A stretch of 64,000 bases of DNA from Gordonia sp. SL306 (GTDB lineage: Bacteria; Actinomycetota; Actinomycetes; Mycobacteriales; Mycobacteriaceae), in assembly GCF_026625785.1 (NCBI RefSeq), contig NZ_CP113063.1, positions 4,960,001 to 5,024,000 of the forward strand, in the 5' to 3' direction. The notes under the pieces were generated by a model, which was not told the DNA's origin, did not search any database, and was given only the letters and a program-made list of their open reading frames with translations. Every line of letters begins with the position of its first letter. The first letter of the stretch is position 1. Shown one piece after another: positions 34,626 to 43,582 of this stretch. The position numbers and the translations under genes are program-made.

Positions 34626-35077
34626 ATTCGCGGAAAGGCGCGCCATCGGTGGCAGCCGTACCGACTGCCACCGAACTCTGGTTCGCGATGAACAGCCTCG
34701 TACGCGACCACGCCGTGGAGTCGCGCGCCCGGATCGACGCGCGCGTCGACATGCCGTTCAGCCGATTCCGTGCGCTGCGCCGGATCGCCGTGCGCGACCT
34801 GACCCAGAGCGATCTGGCCAAGCGTCTCGGCATCGATGCACCTGCGACCAGTGGCATCGTCAACGACCTCGTCGACCGGGGGCTGGTCACGCGCGAGCCC
34901 CATCCCACCGACCGCCGATACAAGGTGGTCACCATCACCGATGACGGTCGCCGGATCGTCGATTCGGTCATCGCCGACCCGGCCATCGCCCCCACGATGT
35001 TCGCCTCGCTCGACGACGAGCAACTGCGCGATCTGGGCTCGCTGCTCGACGCCCTCCGAGAGGCGGCCGAATCATGA
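34613..35077 (+). CDS. MarR family transcriptional regulator
   Basis: A 154-residue winged-helix repressor. LTQSDLAKRLGIDAPATSGIVNDLVDRGLVTREPHPTDRRYKVVTIT is the MarR HTH and wing with the D-x-R pattern at its tip, flanked by N- and C-terminal dimerisation helices. It overlaps the DHA2 exporter start by 4 bp (ATGA), so it is a local regulator of that pump and probably responds to the pump's substrates. ATG 34613 is chosen because TACAAT sits 6 nt upstream; the TTG at 34592 would lie inside the operator. The ligand is unknown. Confidence 0.92.
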   Translation: MRTTDSRKGAPSVAAVPTATELWFAMNSLVRDHAVESRARIDARVDMPFSRFRALRRIAVRDLTQSDLAKRLGIDAPATSGIVNDLVDRGLVTREPHPTDRRYKVVTITDDGRRIVDSVIADPAIAPTMFASLDDEQLRDLGSLLDALREAAES

Positions 35078-36537
35078 ACCTTCCGACCATGGCCGGACCC
35101 GTGGCGGACATCTCCGAGCTCGGTACGCGCCGCCGCATGGCGATCCTGGCGACGTGCTGTCTGAGCCTGTTCATCGTCGGGATAGACACCTCGGGCGTGA
35201 ACGTCGCCCTACCGGCGATCGGCTCCGAACTCGGCGCGACGGCATCCCAACTGCAATGGGTGATCGACGCCTACACCCTGGTGCTCGCCAGCCTGCTGAT
35301 GCTGGGCGGGTCATTGGGCGACCGACTGGGTCGCAAACGAGTCTTCCAGGTGGGACTCACCGTCTTCGGGCTCGGTTCCATCCTCTGCTCATTGGCCGTG
35401 TCGCCGGAGATGCTCATCGGTGCGCGCATGCTCCAGGCTGTCGGTGGCGCGATGATGAACCCCGTCGCGATGTCGATCATCACCAACACCTTCACCGAGC
35501 CGAAGGAGAGGGCACGGGCGATCGGCATGTGGGGCACGGCAATCGGCGTGAGCATGGCACTCGGCCCGCTCGTCGGCGGTGCGCTGGTCGATGGCATCGG
35601 CTGGGAGGCGATCTTCTGGCTGAACGTCCCGGTCTGCCTGGCCGCCTGCATCCTCACCGCGATCCTGGTGCCGGAGTCGAAGGCGGCCCGTGCGCGCAGG
35701 CCCGATCCCGCCGGTCAGTTCTTGATCCTCGTCTTCCTCGCCACCCTCACGTACGGCATCATCGAGGGCCGCGGTCTCGGATGGGACTCCGGTCTGGTCG
35801 TCGGCGCGTTCACCGCCGCGATCGTGGCGCTCCTCCTGTTCCTGCTCGTCGAATCGCGCAGGCATGAGCCGCTCCTGGATCTTCGCTTCTTCCACAGCGT
35901 CCCGTTCAGCAGCTCGGTGATCGGCGCCGTTCTCGCGTTCAGTGCGATGGGTGGATTCCTGTTCCTCAACACGCTCTACCTTCAGCAGGTGCGCGGGTTG
36001 AGTCCACTGCAGGCCGGGTTGATGACGTTGCCGATGGCGGTGGCGAACGCGGTGTTCTCGCCGCTGTCGGGCCGACTGGTCGGCGATCGGGGCGCGCGCG
36101 TGCCCATGGTCGGGGCCGGTGTGATGGTCCTGGCGAGCGGCGTGATGCTGACGCAGGCCGGTCACGACACCAGCATGTGGTATCTCGGTGTCGCCTACCT
36201 TTTCCTCGGGGTGGGTATGGGATTGGTCAACGCCCCGATCACCAATGCGGCCGTCTCGGGTATGCCACGATCGCAGGCAGGCGTCGCGTCGGCGATCGCC
36301 TCGACCAGCCGACAGGTCGGGATCTCGTTGGGCGTCGCGATCTTCGGTGCCGTCGCGTTCGCCGGCATCGAGGGTCCGGTCTCCGACGGACTGGCGACGG
36401 CGTCACATCCGGCGTGGGTCCTCATGGCGCTGTGCGGTGTCGGGATCATCATCGTCGGCTTCGTGTCGACGGGTCGCTGGGCCGCACGTACCGCCGAGCG
36501 AACCCGGGAGCAGATCGTCGCGACGACCGCCCCGTGA
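35074..36537 (+). CDS. DHA2-family (14-helix) MFS drug efflux transporter
   Basis: A 487-residue EmrB/QacA-type proton-driven exporter. VGIDTSGVNVALPAIGSELGATASQLQWVIDAYTL is the DHA2 helix 1-2 region with the motif D1 pattern. GSLGDRLGRKRVFQVGL is MFS motif A. GPLVGGALVDGIGWEAIFWLNVP is motif C, characteristic of antiporters. Fourteen helices are predicted. It is translationally coupled to the MarR regulator upstream, making a self-contained inducible resistance or export module. The substrate cannot be read from sequence. Confidence 0.92.
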   Translation: MNLPTMAGPVADISELGTRRRMAILATCCLSLFIVGIDTSGVNVALPAIGSELGATASQLQWVIDAYTLVLASLLMLGGSLGDRLGRKRVFQVGLTVFGLGSILCSLAVSPEMLIGARMLQAVGGAMMNPVAMSIITNTFTEPKERARAIGMWGTAIGVSMALGPLVGGALVDGIGWEAIFWLNVPVCLAACILTAILVPESKAARARRPDPAGQFLILVFLATLTYGIIEGRGLGWDSGLVVGAFTAAIVALLLFLLVESRRHEPLLDLRFFHSVPFSSSVIGAVLAFSAMGGFLFLNTLYLQQVRGLSPLQAGLMTLPMAVANAVFSPLSGRLVGDRGARVPMVGAGVMVLASGVMLTQAGHDTSMWYLGVAYLFLGVGMGLVNAPITNAAVSGMPRSQAGVASAIASTSRQVGISLGVAIFGAVAFAGIEGPVSDGLATASHPAWVLMALCGVGIIIVGFVSTGRWAARTAERTREQIVATTAP

Positions 36538-36647
36538 ACGATCCGATGTCATCGATTCGGGGCGGACGCTCCGGCGTGGGCGAGTCCGCGTGAACCTCCC
36601 AGCGGGCTGACACCGGGTCCACAGCTTCGCCACCCACAGTGGTGACC

Positions 36648-38102
36648 ATGACCTTGGCTGCCCCTGCCCTCACGCCTGTACCCGACGACACGGTCGAGTC
36701 GCGCGCCGTCACCGGGACACCGCGATGGATGCGGTGGCTCGTGCTCGGCGCGATCATCGCCGTCGCCATCGGAATCCGTTGCTGGTTCCTCGATGTCGAG
36801 ACCCTCGACTACCGAGCGTTTCTCAGCCGGTGGTACGACACCCTCGACACGCAGGGTTTCGGCGCGTTCCGTGAGAAGTTCGCCGACTACAACTATCCGT
36901 ACCTCTATCTGATCTGGATCCTCACCGCCCTCAACATCCCGGCGCTGGTGGGCATCAAGGCGATCTCGATCATCTTCGATTTCCTGCTCGGGTTCTTCGC
37001 GTACCGTATCGTCGGCCTCCGCACCGACCGATTCTGGTTGCGCGCCTTGGCGTTCGCGGCGATGGTGCTGTTGCCGTCGGTGATCGCCAACAGCGCCTAT
37101 TGGGGTCAGGCCGACGCCATCTACTCGGCGTTCGCGCTCGGCGGCGTGTACTTCCTGATGAGAGCCCGGCACGAGTCGTACCGCTGGAACTCCTTCTGGG
37201 CATGCGTCCTGTTCGGCCTGGCCATCTCGTTCAAGTTGCAGGCCGTCTTCGTGCTGCCGGTGCTGGCCTGGATGCTGCTCCGGCGCCGCGTGCCGTGGTA
37301 TGCGTTGGCGGCCATCCCGGTTGTCTACCTGCTGCTCGACGTCCCGGCGCTCATCGCGGGCGCCCCGTGGCAGACCGCACTGTCGGTGTATCTGGATCAG
37401 ACCGACAGCTATCAGCAACTGACCCTGGGTGCCGCGAATCTGTATCAACTCATCCCGATCTCCGGGGATGCGACCTGGCTCGCTCATCTCGGGATCGCTG
37501 CTGCGGCCGCCGTCATCGTGGTGTTCCTGGCCTGGTCGGTCTGGAAGAAGCCCGAGGTGACCCCGACCTCGATCCTGGTGGTCGCGACCGCCTCATCGGT
37601 GATCGTGCCGTTCCTGCTCCCGGCAATGCACGATCGCTACTTCTTCACGGCGGAGATCCTGAGTGTGGTCATGGCCTTCTACCTGCCGCTTCGCTTTGTC
37701 GTGATCCCGATCCTCATCCAGGCGGCTGCGATCGGTGTGTACCACTCCTCGCTGACCGGCGACCAGGGACAGGGGATGGGTGGTCCCGGCGGCGGCGGGC
37801 ATCCAGGCGCGCCGGGTGGCGGCCAGGGGGTTCAAGGTGGGCAAGGCGGCGGCCGGGGCACTGGCGGCCACGGCCAAGGTGGCGGCACCGGCGGCGATCC
37901 GGGATCCGGCCACGGCGCCCGCGGTGACGCAGCGCAGGGCGGCGGACCCGGCGGGGGTGGTGGCGGCTACAGCTCGGGCCGTGGCGATACCGCATTGTCG
38001 ATCTACGCGTCGATGATGGGCCTCGCCGCGCTCGGTGTCGTCGTCGCCGTGATCGACACGTTCCGGCGGGGGCGTCTACGGGTGACGTCCTCCCCGGGCT
38101 GA
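36648..38102 (+). CDS. GT-C-fold membrane glycosyltransferase-like protein with Gly-rich insert
   Basis: About 484 residues with some 10-12 helices. The first extracytoplasmic loop has LDVETLDYRAFLSRWYDTL and FREKFADYNYPYLYLIW, like COG5542/Gpi18-type mannosyltransferases, in which the loop Asp acts as catalytic base and sugars come from polyprenyl phosphate. A 76-residue Gly/Gln/Pro-rich segment (residues ~371-446, nt 37758-37985) lies before the last helix and is probably disordered. The start is set at ATG 36648, 7 nt after CACAGT; GTG 36639 is an alternative. The 3' 100 bp overlap the convergent alpha/beta hydrolase gene. Acceptor and donor are unknown. Confidence 0.8.
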   Translation: MTLAAPALTPVPDDTVESRAVTGTPRWMRWLVLGAIIAVAIGIRCWFLDVETLDYRAFLSRWYDTLDTQGFGAFREKFADYNYPYLYLIWILTALNIPALVGIKAISIIFDFLLGFFAYRIVGLRTDRFWLRALAFAAMVLLPSVIANSAYWGQADAIYSAFALGGVYFLMRARHESYRWNSFWACVLFGLAISFKLQAVFVLPVLAWMLLRRRVPWYALAAIPVVYLLLDVPALIAGAPWQTALSVYLDQTDSYQQLTLGAANLYQLIPISGDATWLAHLGIAAAAAVIVVFLAWSVWKKPEVTPTSILVVATASSVIVPFLLPAMHDRYFFTAEILSVVMAFYLPLRFVVIPILIQAAAIGVYHSSLTGDQGQGMGGPGGGGHPGAPGGGQGVQGGQGGGRGTGGHGQGGGTGGDPGSGHGARGDAAQGGGPGGGGGGYSSGRGDTALSIYASMMGLAALGVVVAVIDTFRRGRLRVTSSPG

Positions 38103-38851
38103 GACGTCCACCAGTCGACGACCCGATCGACCACCGCGTCCGGTGTCCGGGCCCACTGGACGTGGCCCACCGACCCGCCCGGCGGGCAGTCCTCTGCCGA
38201 GTAGGTCCACGTGGTGCGGGCGGCCGGATGAAACGCGCGCTCGAAGCGTTCGGCCGCTCGCGCGGTGACCAGGCGGTCGCCGGCGAGACGGACTGCGAGC
38301 GTGGGGATCTCGATCGGATCGCCACCGTCGAACGGGGTGACTCCGGTGCGAACCATGCGAGCCCACTCGCGCATCAGCGTTCGAGGTGCGGGGGCGCCGA
38401 AACCCGGGGTGGGCCAGTGGCCGACCACCGCGGTGATGATCGGGACGGCTGCCGCGGTGCACCACTCCACCACACCGCCCCGCGCGTAGTGACGGAAGTA
38501 GGGGACCGAGGCGGCGACCGTGGCGATGGCGTCCGGGGCGCCCTCGTCACCGCGCTGTCCGAGGACCGCACACAACTGGGCACCCAGACTGTGCCCGAGG
38601 ATCATGACCGGTGCTCCGGGCGTCTGCGCACGCGCACGGCGAACCGCCGCGGAGAGATCGTCCGCCTCATCGGCATAGGTCCAGTCCTCGGCCCGCGAGG
38701 GCGCACCGGTGCCGGCGTCGATCCCACGTCGCGGAATCGTCGTCGCAGACCACCCGCGCCGCGCGAAGGCGTCGACGACCGGTTGGTAATAGCGCGACGG
38801 CACCGCCATCGCCGGGGAGATCAGCACGTTCGGTGAGGTGTGGTGGGTCAT
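38003..38851 (-). CDS. alpha/beta hydrolase
   Basis: About 282 residues with the nucleophile elbow VMILGHSLGAQLCAV (Ser88 from this start). A strand-helix start (PNVLISPAMAVPSRYYQPVVDAFARRGW) is typical of the COG4757-like group. A late His in GSVGHVQWARTPDAVVDRVVDWW is the probable catalytic histidine. The last ~35 residues are Arg/Thr-rich and overlap the convergent membrane-protein gene. The start is uncertain: ATG 38851, or GTG 38887, which would place the initiation site inside the palindrome at 38886-38902. It is divergent from an XRE/MmyB regulator that probably controls it. Substrate unknown. Confidence 0.82.
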   Translation of the reverse strand: MTHHTSPNVLISPAMAVPSRYYQPVVDAFARRGWSATTIPRRGIDAGTGAPSRAEDWTYADEADDLSAAVRRARAQTPGAPVMILGHSLGAQLCAVLGQRGDEGAPDAIATVAASVPYFRHYARGGVVEWCTAAAVPIITAVVGHWPTPGFGAPAPRTLMREWARMVRTGVTPFDGGDPIEIPTLAVRLAGDRLVTARAAERFERAFHPAARTTWTYSAEDCPPGGSVGHVQWARTPDAVVDRVVDWWTSQPGEDVTRRRPRRNVSITATTTPSAARPIIDA

Positions 38852-38885
38852 GGGTGCAGCCTGCTCGTCGTCGTGCGGCGAATCC

Positions 38886-38902
38886 ACTACCTCCGAGGTA
38901 GT
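38886..38902. promoter_or_regulatory. 17-bp palindrome between the hydrolase and XRE regulator
   Basis: ACTACCTCCGAGGTAGT is a perfect inverted repeat (7-bp arms, 3-bp centre) in the gap between the divergent genes, 34 bp before the regulator ATG. It is the best candidate for the regulator's own operator, controlling both directions. Confidence 0.6.
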
Positions 38903-38936
38903 CGGATCCGATCCCCGCCCGCTCTAGGATGGCCAG

Positions 38937-39737
38937 ATGGCGGCCGATGCGGGAACGATGTTGCGGCAGTGGCGTTCGCAGCGGTCGATCAGTCAACTCG
39001 ACCTGGCCTACGACGTCGGTGTCTCACCGCGGCATCTGAGCTTCGTCGAAACGGGGAAATCGCGACCGAGCCCGGCCTTGCTCGAGGCGCTGTCCACCCG
39101 CCTCGACATCCCTCTGCGGGAACGCAACGCGCTCCTGCTCGCGGCCGGGCATGCGCCGCGATACTCCGAGGAGTCGCTCGATGCGGTCGCGATGCAGCGG
39201 ATTCGGGCCTCCGTGCAGCGAATTCTCGATGCGCACAATCCCAATCCGGGCCTTGCGCTCGATCGGAGCTGGAACGTCGTGTTGGCCAACGACTCCGCAG
39301 CATCGCTCGCCGCTCTGCTGCCGGCACACCTGCAGGGGCCGCCGTTCAACGTGTTCCGTGCGTCCCTGCACCCCGATGGTTTCGCCCGCATGACGGAGAA
39401 TCTCGACGTCTGGGCGTCGTACCTGATGGACACTCTTCGTCGGCTGGTCCGGATCACCGGCGATCCTCGCCTCGCCACCATCGAACGTGAGGTGGGGGAG
39501 TACTCCACGGTTGCCGACCTCGACCGCCGCGCGATGCGATCAGCGGAACGTAGTGGTGCCGAACCGCCCCTGCTGGTGCCGTTCGTACTCCGCCTGGGCG
39601 ACGACGTGTTGTCGTTCTTCACCACGCTCACCACCTTCGGGACGCCCCGCGACATCACACTCGAGGAGCTGACCATCGAGCTGTTCTACCCGGCGGACGA
39701 GGCGACCGAGGAGGCGGTTGCGAGAATGCAGGGGTGA
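38937..39737 (+). CDS. XRE-family regulator with MmyB-like ligand-binding domain
   Basis: A 266-residue protein. The N-terminal HTH (residues ~8-62) reads LRQWRSQRSISQLDLAYDVGVSPRHLSFVETGKSRPSP. The C-terminal part (residues ~95-260) is the MmyB/MLTR-type PAS-like domain with ALDRSWNVVLANDSA and FRASLHPDGFARM. In Streptomyces and other actinobacteria such regulators sit divergently from an oxidoreductase or hydrolase and bind small, often lipid, ligands. Here the divergent partner is the alpha/beta hydrolase. ATG 38937 lies 6 nt after TAGGAT (leaderless). The HAD gene start overlaps its stop (GTGA). Confidence 0.9.
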   Translation: MAADAGTMLRQWRSQRSISQLDLAYDVGVSPRHLSFVETGKSRPSPALLEALSTRLDIPLRERNALLLAAGHAPRYSEESLDAVAMQRIRASVQRILDAHNPNPGLALDRSWNVVLANDSAASLAALLPAHLQGPPFNVFRASLHPDGFARMTENLDVWASYLMDTLRRLVRITGDPRLATIEREVGEYSTVADLDRRAMRSAERSGAEPPLLVPFVLRLGDDVLSFFTTLTTFGTPRDITLEELTIELFYPADEATEEAVARMQG

Positions 39738-40477
39738 ACAGCACTCCGAGCGTCTCCTCGTCCCGTACCGCCCGTTCGGGTCCGGCCGCCGTGCTCTGGG
39801 ATATGGACGGCACGCTGCTCGACTCCGAGCCGTTGTGGGACATAGCGATGGCTGATCTGGCACTACGGCACGGCATCATGATGTCGCCCGCCCTGCGGGA
39901 GTCGACGCTGGGTAACTCACTTCCCGATGCGATGACGAAGGTCTACGACGCCGCCGACATCGCCGAACCGGACCGGGACCGGGACGGCGACTATCGGTGG
40001 CTGCTCGACCACGTCGCCGGACTCTTCGCCGCCGGGCTGCCGTGGAGACCGGGCGCGGCGGCGGCGCTGGACCTGGTGGCCGGGGCGGGACTTCCGATGG
40101 TGCTGGTCACGAACACTGTCCGCGAATTGACCGACACCGCTCTGGCGACTCTGGGGCGCGACCGATTCACCGCGACGGTCTGCGGCGACGAGGTCCCGGT
40201 CGGGAAGCCAGCGCCGGACCTCTACCTGCGCGGGGCGGCACTGCTCGGCCTGACGCCCGACGAATGCCTGGCCGTCGAGGACTCGCCGACCGGCACCGTC
40301 GCGGCGACCGCGGCCGGGTGTCCGACGCTGGTCCTCCCGTCGGCGGCGCCGGTGCCGTCCGGGAATCTGCGTACCTTCCGGGAATCGTTGGTGGGTCTCA
40401 CCCTCGACGACCTCACCGATGCCTGGACCGGGCAGCACCCCGGCCATCGTTCCGACCACCGTGACATGCCAAGATAG
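39734..40477 (+). CDS. HAD-superfamily phosphatase
   Basis: A 247-residue haloacid-dehalogenase-type hydrolase. AAVLWDMDGTLLDSEPLW gives nucleophile D23 and acid/base D25. MVLVTNTVRE is motif II (Thr), VGKPAPDLYLRGA motif III (Lys), and CLAVEDSPTGTVAA motif IV (Asp). The helical cap between motifs I and II is subfamily I type (beta-phosphoglucomutase-like). The substrate is unknown; the location just before hisE is common in related genomes, so a role near histidine or PRPP metabolism is conceivable but unproven. The GTG at 39734 overlaps the regulator stop. Confidence 0.88.
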   Translation: MNSTPSVSSSRTARSGPAAVLWDMDGTLLDSEPLWDIAMADLALRHGIMMSPALRESTLGNSLPDAMTKVYDAADIAEPDRDRDGDYRWLLDHVAGLFAAGLPWRPGAAAALDLVAGAGLPMVLVTNTVRELTDTALATLGRDRFTATVCGDEVPVGKPAPDLYLRGAALLGLTPDECLAVEDSPTGTVAATAAGCPTLVLPSAAPVPSGNLRTFRESLVGLTLDDLTDAWTGQHPGHRSDHRDMPR

Positions 40478-40483
40478 GGGATC

Positions 40484-40747
40484 GTGAAGACATTCGAGGA
40501 GCTGTTCGCCGAACTGAGCGACAAGGCGCAGCATCGACCCGCCGGGAGCGGGACCGTCGCGGCCCTCGACTCCGGGGTGCACACCCTCGGCAAGAAGATC
40601 ATCGAAGAGGCCGGCGAGGTGTGGCTGGCCGCCGAATACGAGTCCGACGAGTCGCTGGGTGAGGAGATCTCCCAGCTGGTCTACTGGCTGCAGGTGATGA
40701 TGATCAAGCGTGGACTCTCGCTGGAGGACGTGTACCGCCATCTGTAG
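40484..40747 (+). CDS. hisE: phosphoribosyl-ATP diphosphatase
   Basis: An 87-residue all-alpha MazG-like pyrophosphohydrolase that converts PR-ATP to PR-AMP, step two of histidine synthesis. TLGKKIIEEAGEVWLAA and GEEISQLVYWLQVMM give the E-x-x-E metal ligands. The length is normal for a monofunctional HisE. GTG start at 40484, 8 nt after CAAGAT. It is followed after 80 bp by hisG, the usual mycobacterial pairing, so the gene encoding step two precedes that for step one. Confidence 0.95.
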   Translation: MKTFEELFAELSDKAQHRPAGSGTVAALDSGVHTLGKKIIEEAGEVWLAAEYESDESLGEEISQLVYWLQVMMIKRGLSLEDVYRHL

Positions 40748-40827
40748 GGGTCGGCATCGGATGTCACGTACCGGCCCCCGGATCGCCTCCACAGATCACT
40801 CGGCAATCAGTTAGGACACCACAGAAC

Positions 40828-41673
40828 ATGTTGCGCGTAGCCGTGCCCAACAAGGGATCGCTCTCCGAATCGGCGGGGGCCGTGTTGGCCGAAGCCGGAT
40901 ATCGCAAGCGTTCCGACCCCAAGGATCTCACCGTCCTCGACAACGCCAACGACGTCGAGTTCTTCTTCCTGCGGCCCAAGGACATCGCCATCTACGTGGG
41001 GTCCGGCACGCTCGACCTCGGCATCACCGGACGGGACCTCGCACTCGACTCGGGCGCCACCGTCGACGAACAGATCTCGATGGGCTTCGGCTCCTCGACC
41101 TTCCGGTACGCCGCCCCCGCCGGGAAGGGCTGGACCGTCGAGGAACTGGCGGGCAAGCGGATCGCGACGTCGTACCCGAATCTGGTGCGTGCCGACCTCG
41201 GCAGGCGCGGGCTCGACGCCGAGATCATCCGTCTCGACGGAGCCGTCGAGATCTCGATCCAGCTCGGAGTGGCGGATGCGATCGCCGACGTCGTGGGATC
41301 GGGCCGCACGCTGCGCCAGCACGGATTGGCCGCGTTCGGCGACTCGCTGTGCGACTCGGAGGCCGTGCTGATCTCGCAGGGTGGCGCGGAGCGGACCAGG
41401 GCCGCCAAGCAGTTCATCGCCCGCGTCCAGGGCGTCGTCTTCGGGCAGCAGTACGTGATGATCGACTACGACTGCCCGCGCACCATCCTCGAAGAGGCGT
41501 CTGCGCTGACTCCGGGACTGGAATCGCCGACCGTGGCACCCATGGCGGATCCGGACTGGGTGGCCGTGCGCGCGATGGTGCCACGCAAGGAACACCAGGG
41601 TCTCATGGACGAGCTGTCCGAGCTCGGGGCGAAAGCGATTCTCGCCACGGACATCCGATCCTGCCGGTTCTGA
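40828..41673 (+). CDS. hisG: ATP phosphoribosyltransferase, long form
   Basis: A 281-residue HisG(L) that joins ATP and PRPP in the first, feedback-inhibited step of histidine synthesis. The N terminus MLRVAVPNKGSLSE and the segment GSGTLDLGITGRDLA form the first periplasmic-binding-like lobe; RIATSYPNLVRADL is also typical. The PRPP-binding loop is in DGAVEISIQLGVADAIADVV. The C-terminal ~75 residues are the ACT/PII-like regulatory domain that binds histidine (the long form needs no HisZ). ATG 40828 has no strong SD. The stop is 2 bp from the stop of the convergent response regulator. Confidence 0.96.
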   Translation: MLRVAVPNKGSLSESAGAVLAEAGYRKRSDPKDLTVLDNANDVEFFFLRPKDIAIYVGSGTLDLGITGRDLALDSGATVDEQISMGFGSSTFRYAAPAGKGWTVEELAGKRIATSYPNLVRADLGRRGLDAEIIRLDGAVEISIQLGVADAIADVVGSGRTLRQHGLAAFGDSLCDSEAVLISQGGAERTRAAKQFIARVQGVVFGQQYVMIDYDCPRTILEEASALTPGLESPTVAPMADPDWVAVRAMVPRKEHQGLMDELSELGAKAILATDIRSCRF

Positions 41674-41675
41674 CG

Positions 41676-42386
41676 TCAGCCGCCACCGAGGCCGTGATCG
41701 ATGGCGATGCGCATGGCGTGCGCGCGGTCGCGAAGCGCAAGTTTGGCAAACAGATTGTTGATGTGGGTCTTGACGGTGGCTTCGCTGATCACCAGGCGGC
41801 GCGCGATTTCCCTGTTCGTGAGCCCCTCTGCGATCAAATCGAGGACCTCGGTCTCCCGTGCAGTGAGCGCGTCTAGAGGCGACTGAGCGTCAGGGTTCGG
41901 GGAAGCGCCGGTGGCCGAGATCGAACCGGAAGGCTGCTGGCCGATCGCGGCGATCAGCCGTGTCTGCACAACCGGGTCAAGCACGGACTGGCCACCTGCA
42001 GCGACCCGGATGGCGGTGGCGATCTCGTCGCGTCCCGCGTCCTTCGTGAGATATCCGCGTGCCCCGGCCTGGAGGGCCGACAAGATGGACGTCTCGTCGT
42101 CGTAGGTGGTGAGCAGGACAACGACGGTCTCGGGAAAGTGCGCGCAGACCTCGGCGGTGGCGGTGGCGCCGTCCATCACCGGCATCCGCAGGTCGGTCAG
42201 TAGGACGCGGGGGCGGTGCTCGGCTACCGCGGCCACCGCTTCCTGGCCGTTGCTCGCCGTCGCGAGCACGGTGATGTCGGCGACGAGATCCAGCATGGTG
42301 GCCAGAGCGTGGCGGATCGTCGTCTGGTCGTCCGCGACGATCACGGTGATCGGCTCTGCCGCGGCCTGCGAATCGCCATCGGTCAT
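41676..42386 (-). CDS. NarL/LuxR-type response regulator
   Basis: A 236-residue two-domain regulator. The receiver domain (residues ~13-130) has the acidic pair ADD, phospho-acceptor D65 in LLTDLRMPVMDG, a switch Thr in VVLLTTYDD and the Lys in YLTKDAG. The C-terminal LuxR HTH contains LTARETEVLDLIAEGLTNREIARRLVISEATVKTHI. It is preceded by its sensor kinase on the same strand: the kinase's last codons (GAGGAG) form the ribosome binding site for this ATG at 42386, 2 bp after the kinase stop. The target is unknown; the divergent membrane protein at 43738 is a candidate. Confidence 0.94.
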   Translation of the reverse strand: MTDGDSQAAAEPITVIVADDQTTIRHALATMLDLVADITVLATASNGQEAVAAVAEHRPRVLLTDLRMPVMDGATATAEVCAHFPETVVVLLTTYDDETSILSALQAGARGYLTKDAGRDEIATAIRVAAGGQSVLDPVVQTRLIAAIGQQPSGSISATGASPNPDAQSPLDALTARETEVLDLIAEGLTNREIARRLVISEATVKTHINNLFAKLALRDRAHAMRIAIDHGLGGG

Positions 42387-42388
42387 CG

Positions 42389-43582
42389 TTACTCCTCGTG
42401 GTTTGCACACGGAACACGCAGTCGTACAGACCAACCGCCTGGGTACCCGTGGTCGTCCGCGGGCAATGGGCCCACGTCCAGGGTGGCCCCGATCGACTCG
42501 GCACGCTCACGCATGCCGACGAGCCCCAGGCCGGAACTCGCGGTCGTATGCTCGGCCGCCTCGCGGGGTCGTGCGCCGCTGCGCGCGGTGAGGTCGATGG
42601 TGGACGGAGCGAAGGTGAGTGCGACATGCAGTGGTGCTCCGGGTGCGTGGCGGCGGGCGTTGGTCACCGATTCCTGCGCGATGCGCACCAGGGTGTGTGC
42701 CCATCGGCCAGGCATCGGGCGGGCGGTGCCGATCACGGTGAAGGTCTCGGTCGGACCGGAGACGATCCGGCTGATCGCGGAGACCGGGTCGATGGTGTCG
42801 CCGCGCAGGGTCTGGACCGCCGCGCGGGCCTCGTCGAGACCGCTGACCACCAGCTGGCGGGCCGTGCGCACTGCGACACGTCCCTCGTCGGTACGGTCCG
42901 AGTCGAACAGCGCATCGGCCAGCGACAATTGCATGCTCACGCCGGACAGGGAGTGGGCCAGGACATCGTGGATGTCTCGGGCGATCGCGGCACGCTCGCC
43001 GAGCGCGCGTGTCCGGGCCTCGGACTCGGCGGCGCGTTTCGTTTGTCGCACAACTTCATCGGCCGCGGCGAGTGTCTGCCGCCTGGTGTACCTGGCCATC
43101 CCGGGAATCACGCTCACGAAAACGAGCAGATTCGCCCACCACGGTGTGATGTCCACGGGCGCCCAGGACAGCTGGACGACGATCGCGACGGTCACGTTGA
43201 GCGTGATGATCGCAGCGGCGATCCGCGGCTGGAAGCGAATGCTCGCGTGTAACGCAACCATGTACGAGAACGTGCCGGGCCACCCTTGTCCCCCGATACC
43301 CATGATCACGCCTGCGCAGATCGCGGCCAGGATGGCGATGATCAGCCGGGACCGGCTGCCGATGACCGAATCGGGCACCGTGACCGTCAGCAGCAAGCTC
43401 GCCGACACGACGATCAGCACCACCTGGAAGGCTCCGCCCTCTGCGTCTCTCTGGCGCAGGGTCACGATCGTCGCGAAGGCGAATGCGACCACCAAGAATG
43501 GTTGGAGCACCCGCGTCGCGCGATCCCACTCGGTCTCGCCTGGGATCCCGCTCTCGAATCTCTGAACCTCCCACCAGCGCAT
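42389..43582 (-). CDS. sensor histidine kinase, HisKA_3 (NarX/DesK-like) family
   Basis: A 397-residue membrane kinase. Five or six helices occupy residues ~25-165 and lack a large extracytoplasmic sensor, so the stimulus is probably membrane-borne. A short coiled coil (ADEVVRQTKRAAESEARTRALGERAAI) leads into the dimerisation helix with the phospho-acceptor H205 in ARDIHDVLAHSLSG. The HATPase region includes VRIAQESVTNARRHAP (N box) and GLGLVGMRERAESIGATLD (G box). It partners the NarL-type regulator immediately downstream; together they form a canonical two-gene system. Confidence 0.93.
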   Translation of the reverse strand: MRWWEVQRFESGIPGETEWDRATRVLQPFLVVAFAFATIVTLRQRDAEGGAFQVVLIVVSASLLLTVTVPDSVIGSRSRLIIAILAAICAGVIMGIGGQGWPGTFSYMVALHASIRFQPRIAAAIITLNVTVAIVVQLSWAPVDITPWWANLLVFVSVIPGMARYTRRQTLAAADEVVRQTKRAAESEARTRALGERAAIARDIHDVLAHSLSGVSMQLSLADALFDSDRTDEGRVAVRTARQLVVSGLDEARAAVQTLRGDTIDPVSAISRIVSGPTETFTVIGTARPMPGRWAHTLVRIAQESVTNARRHAPGAPLHVALTFAPSTIDLTARSGARPREAAEHTTASSGLGLVGMRERAESIGATLDVGPLPADDHGYPGGWSVRLRVPCANHEE

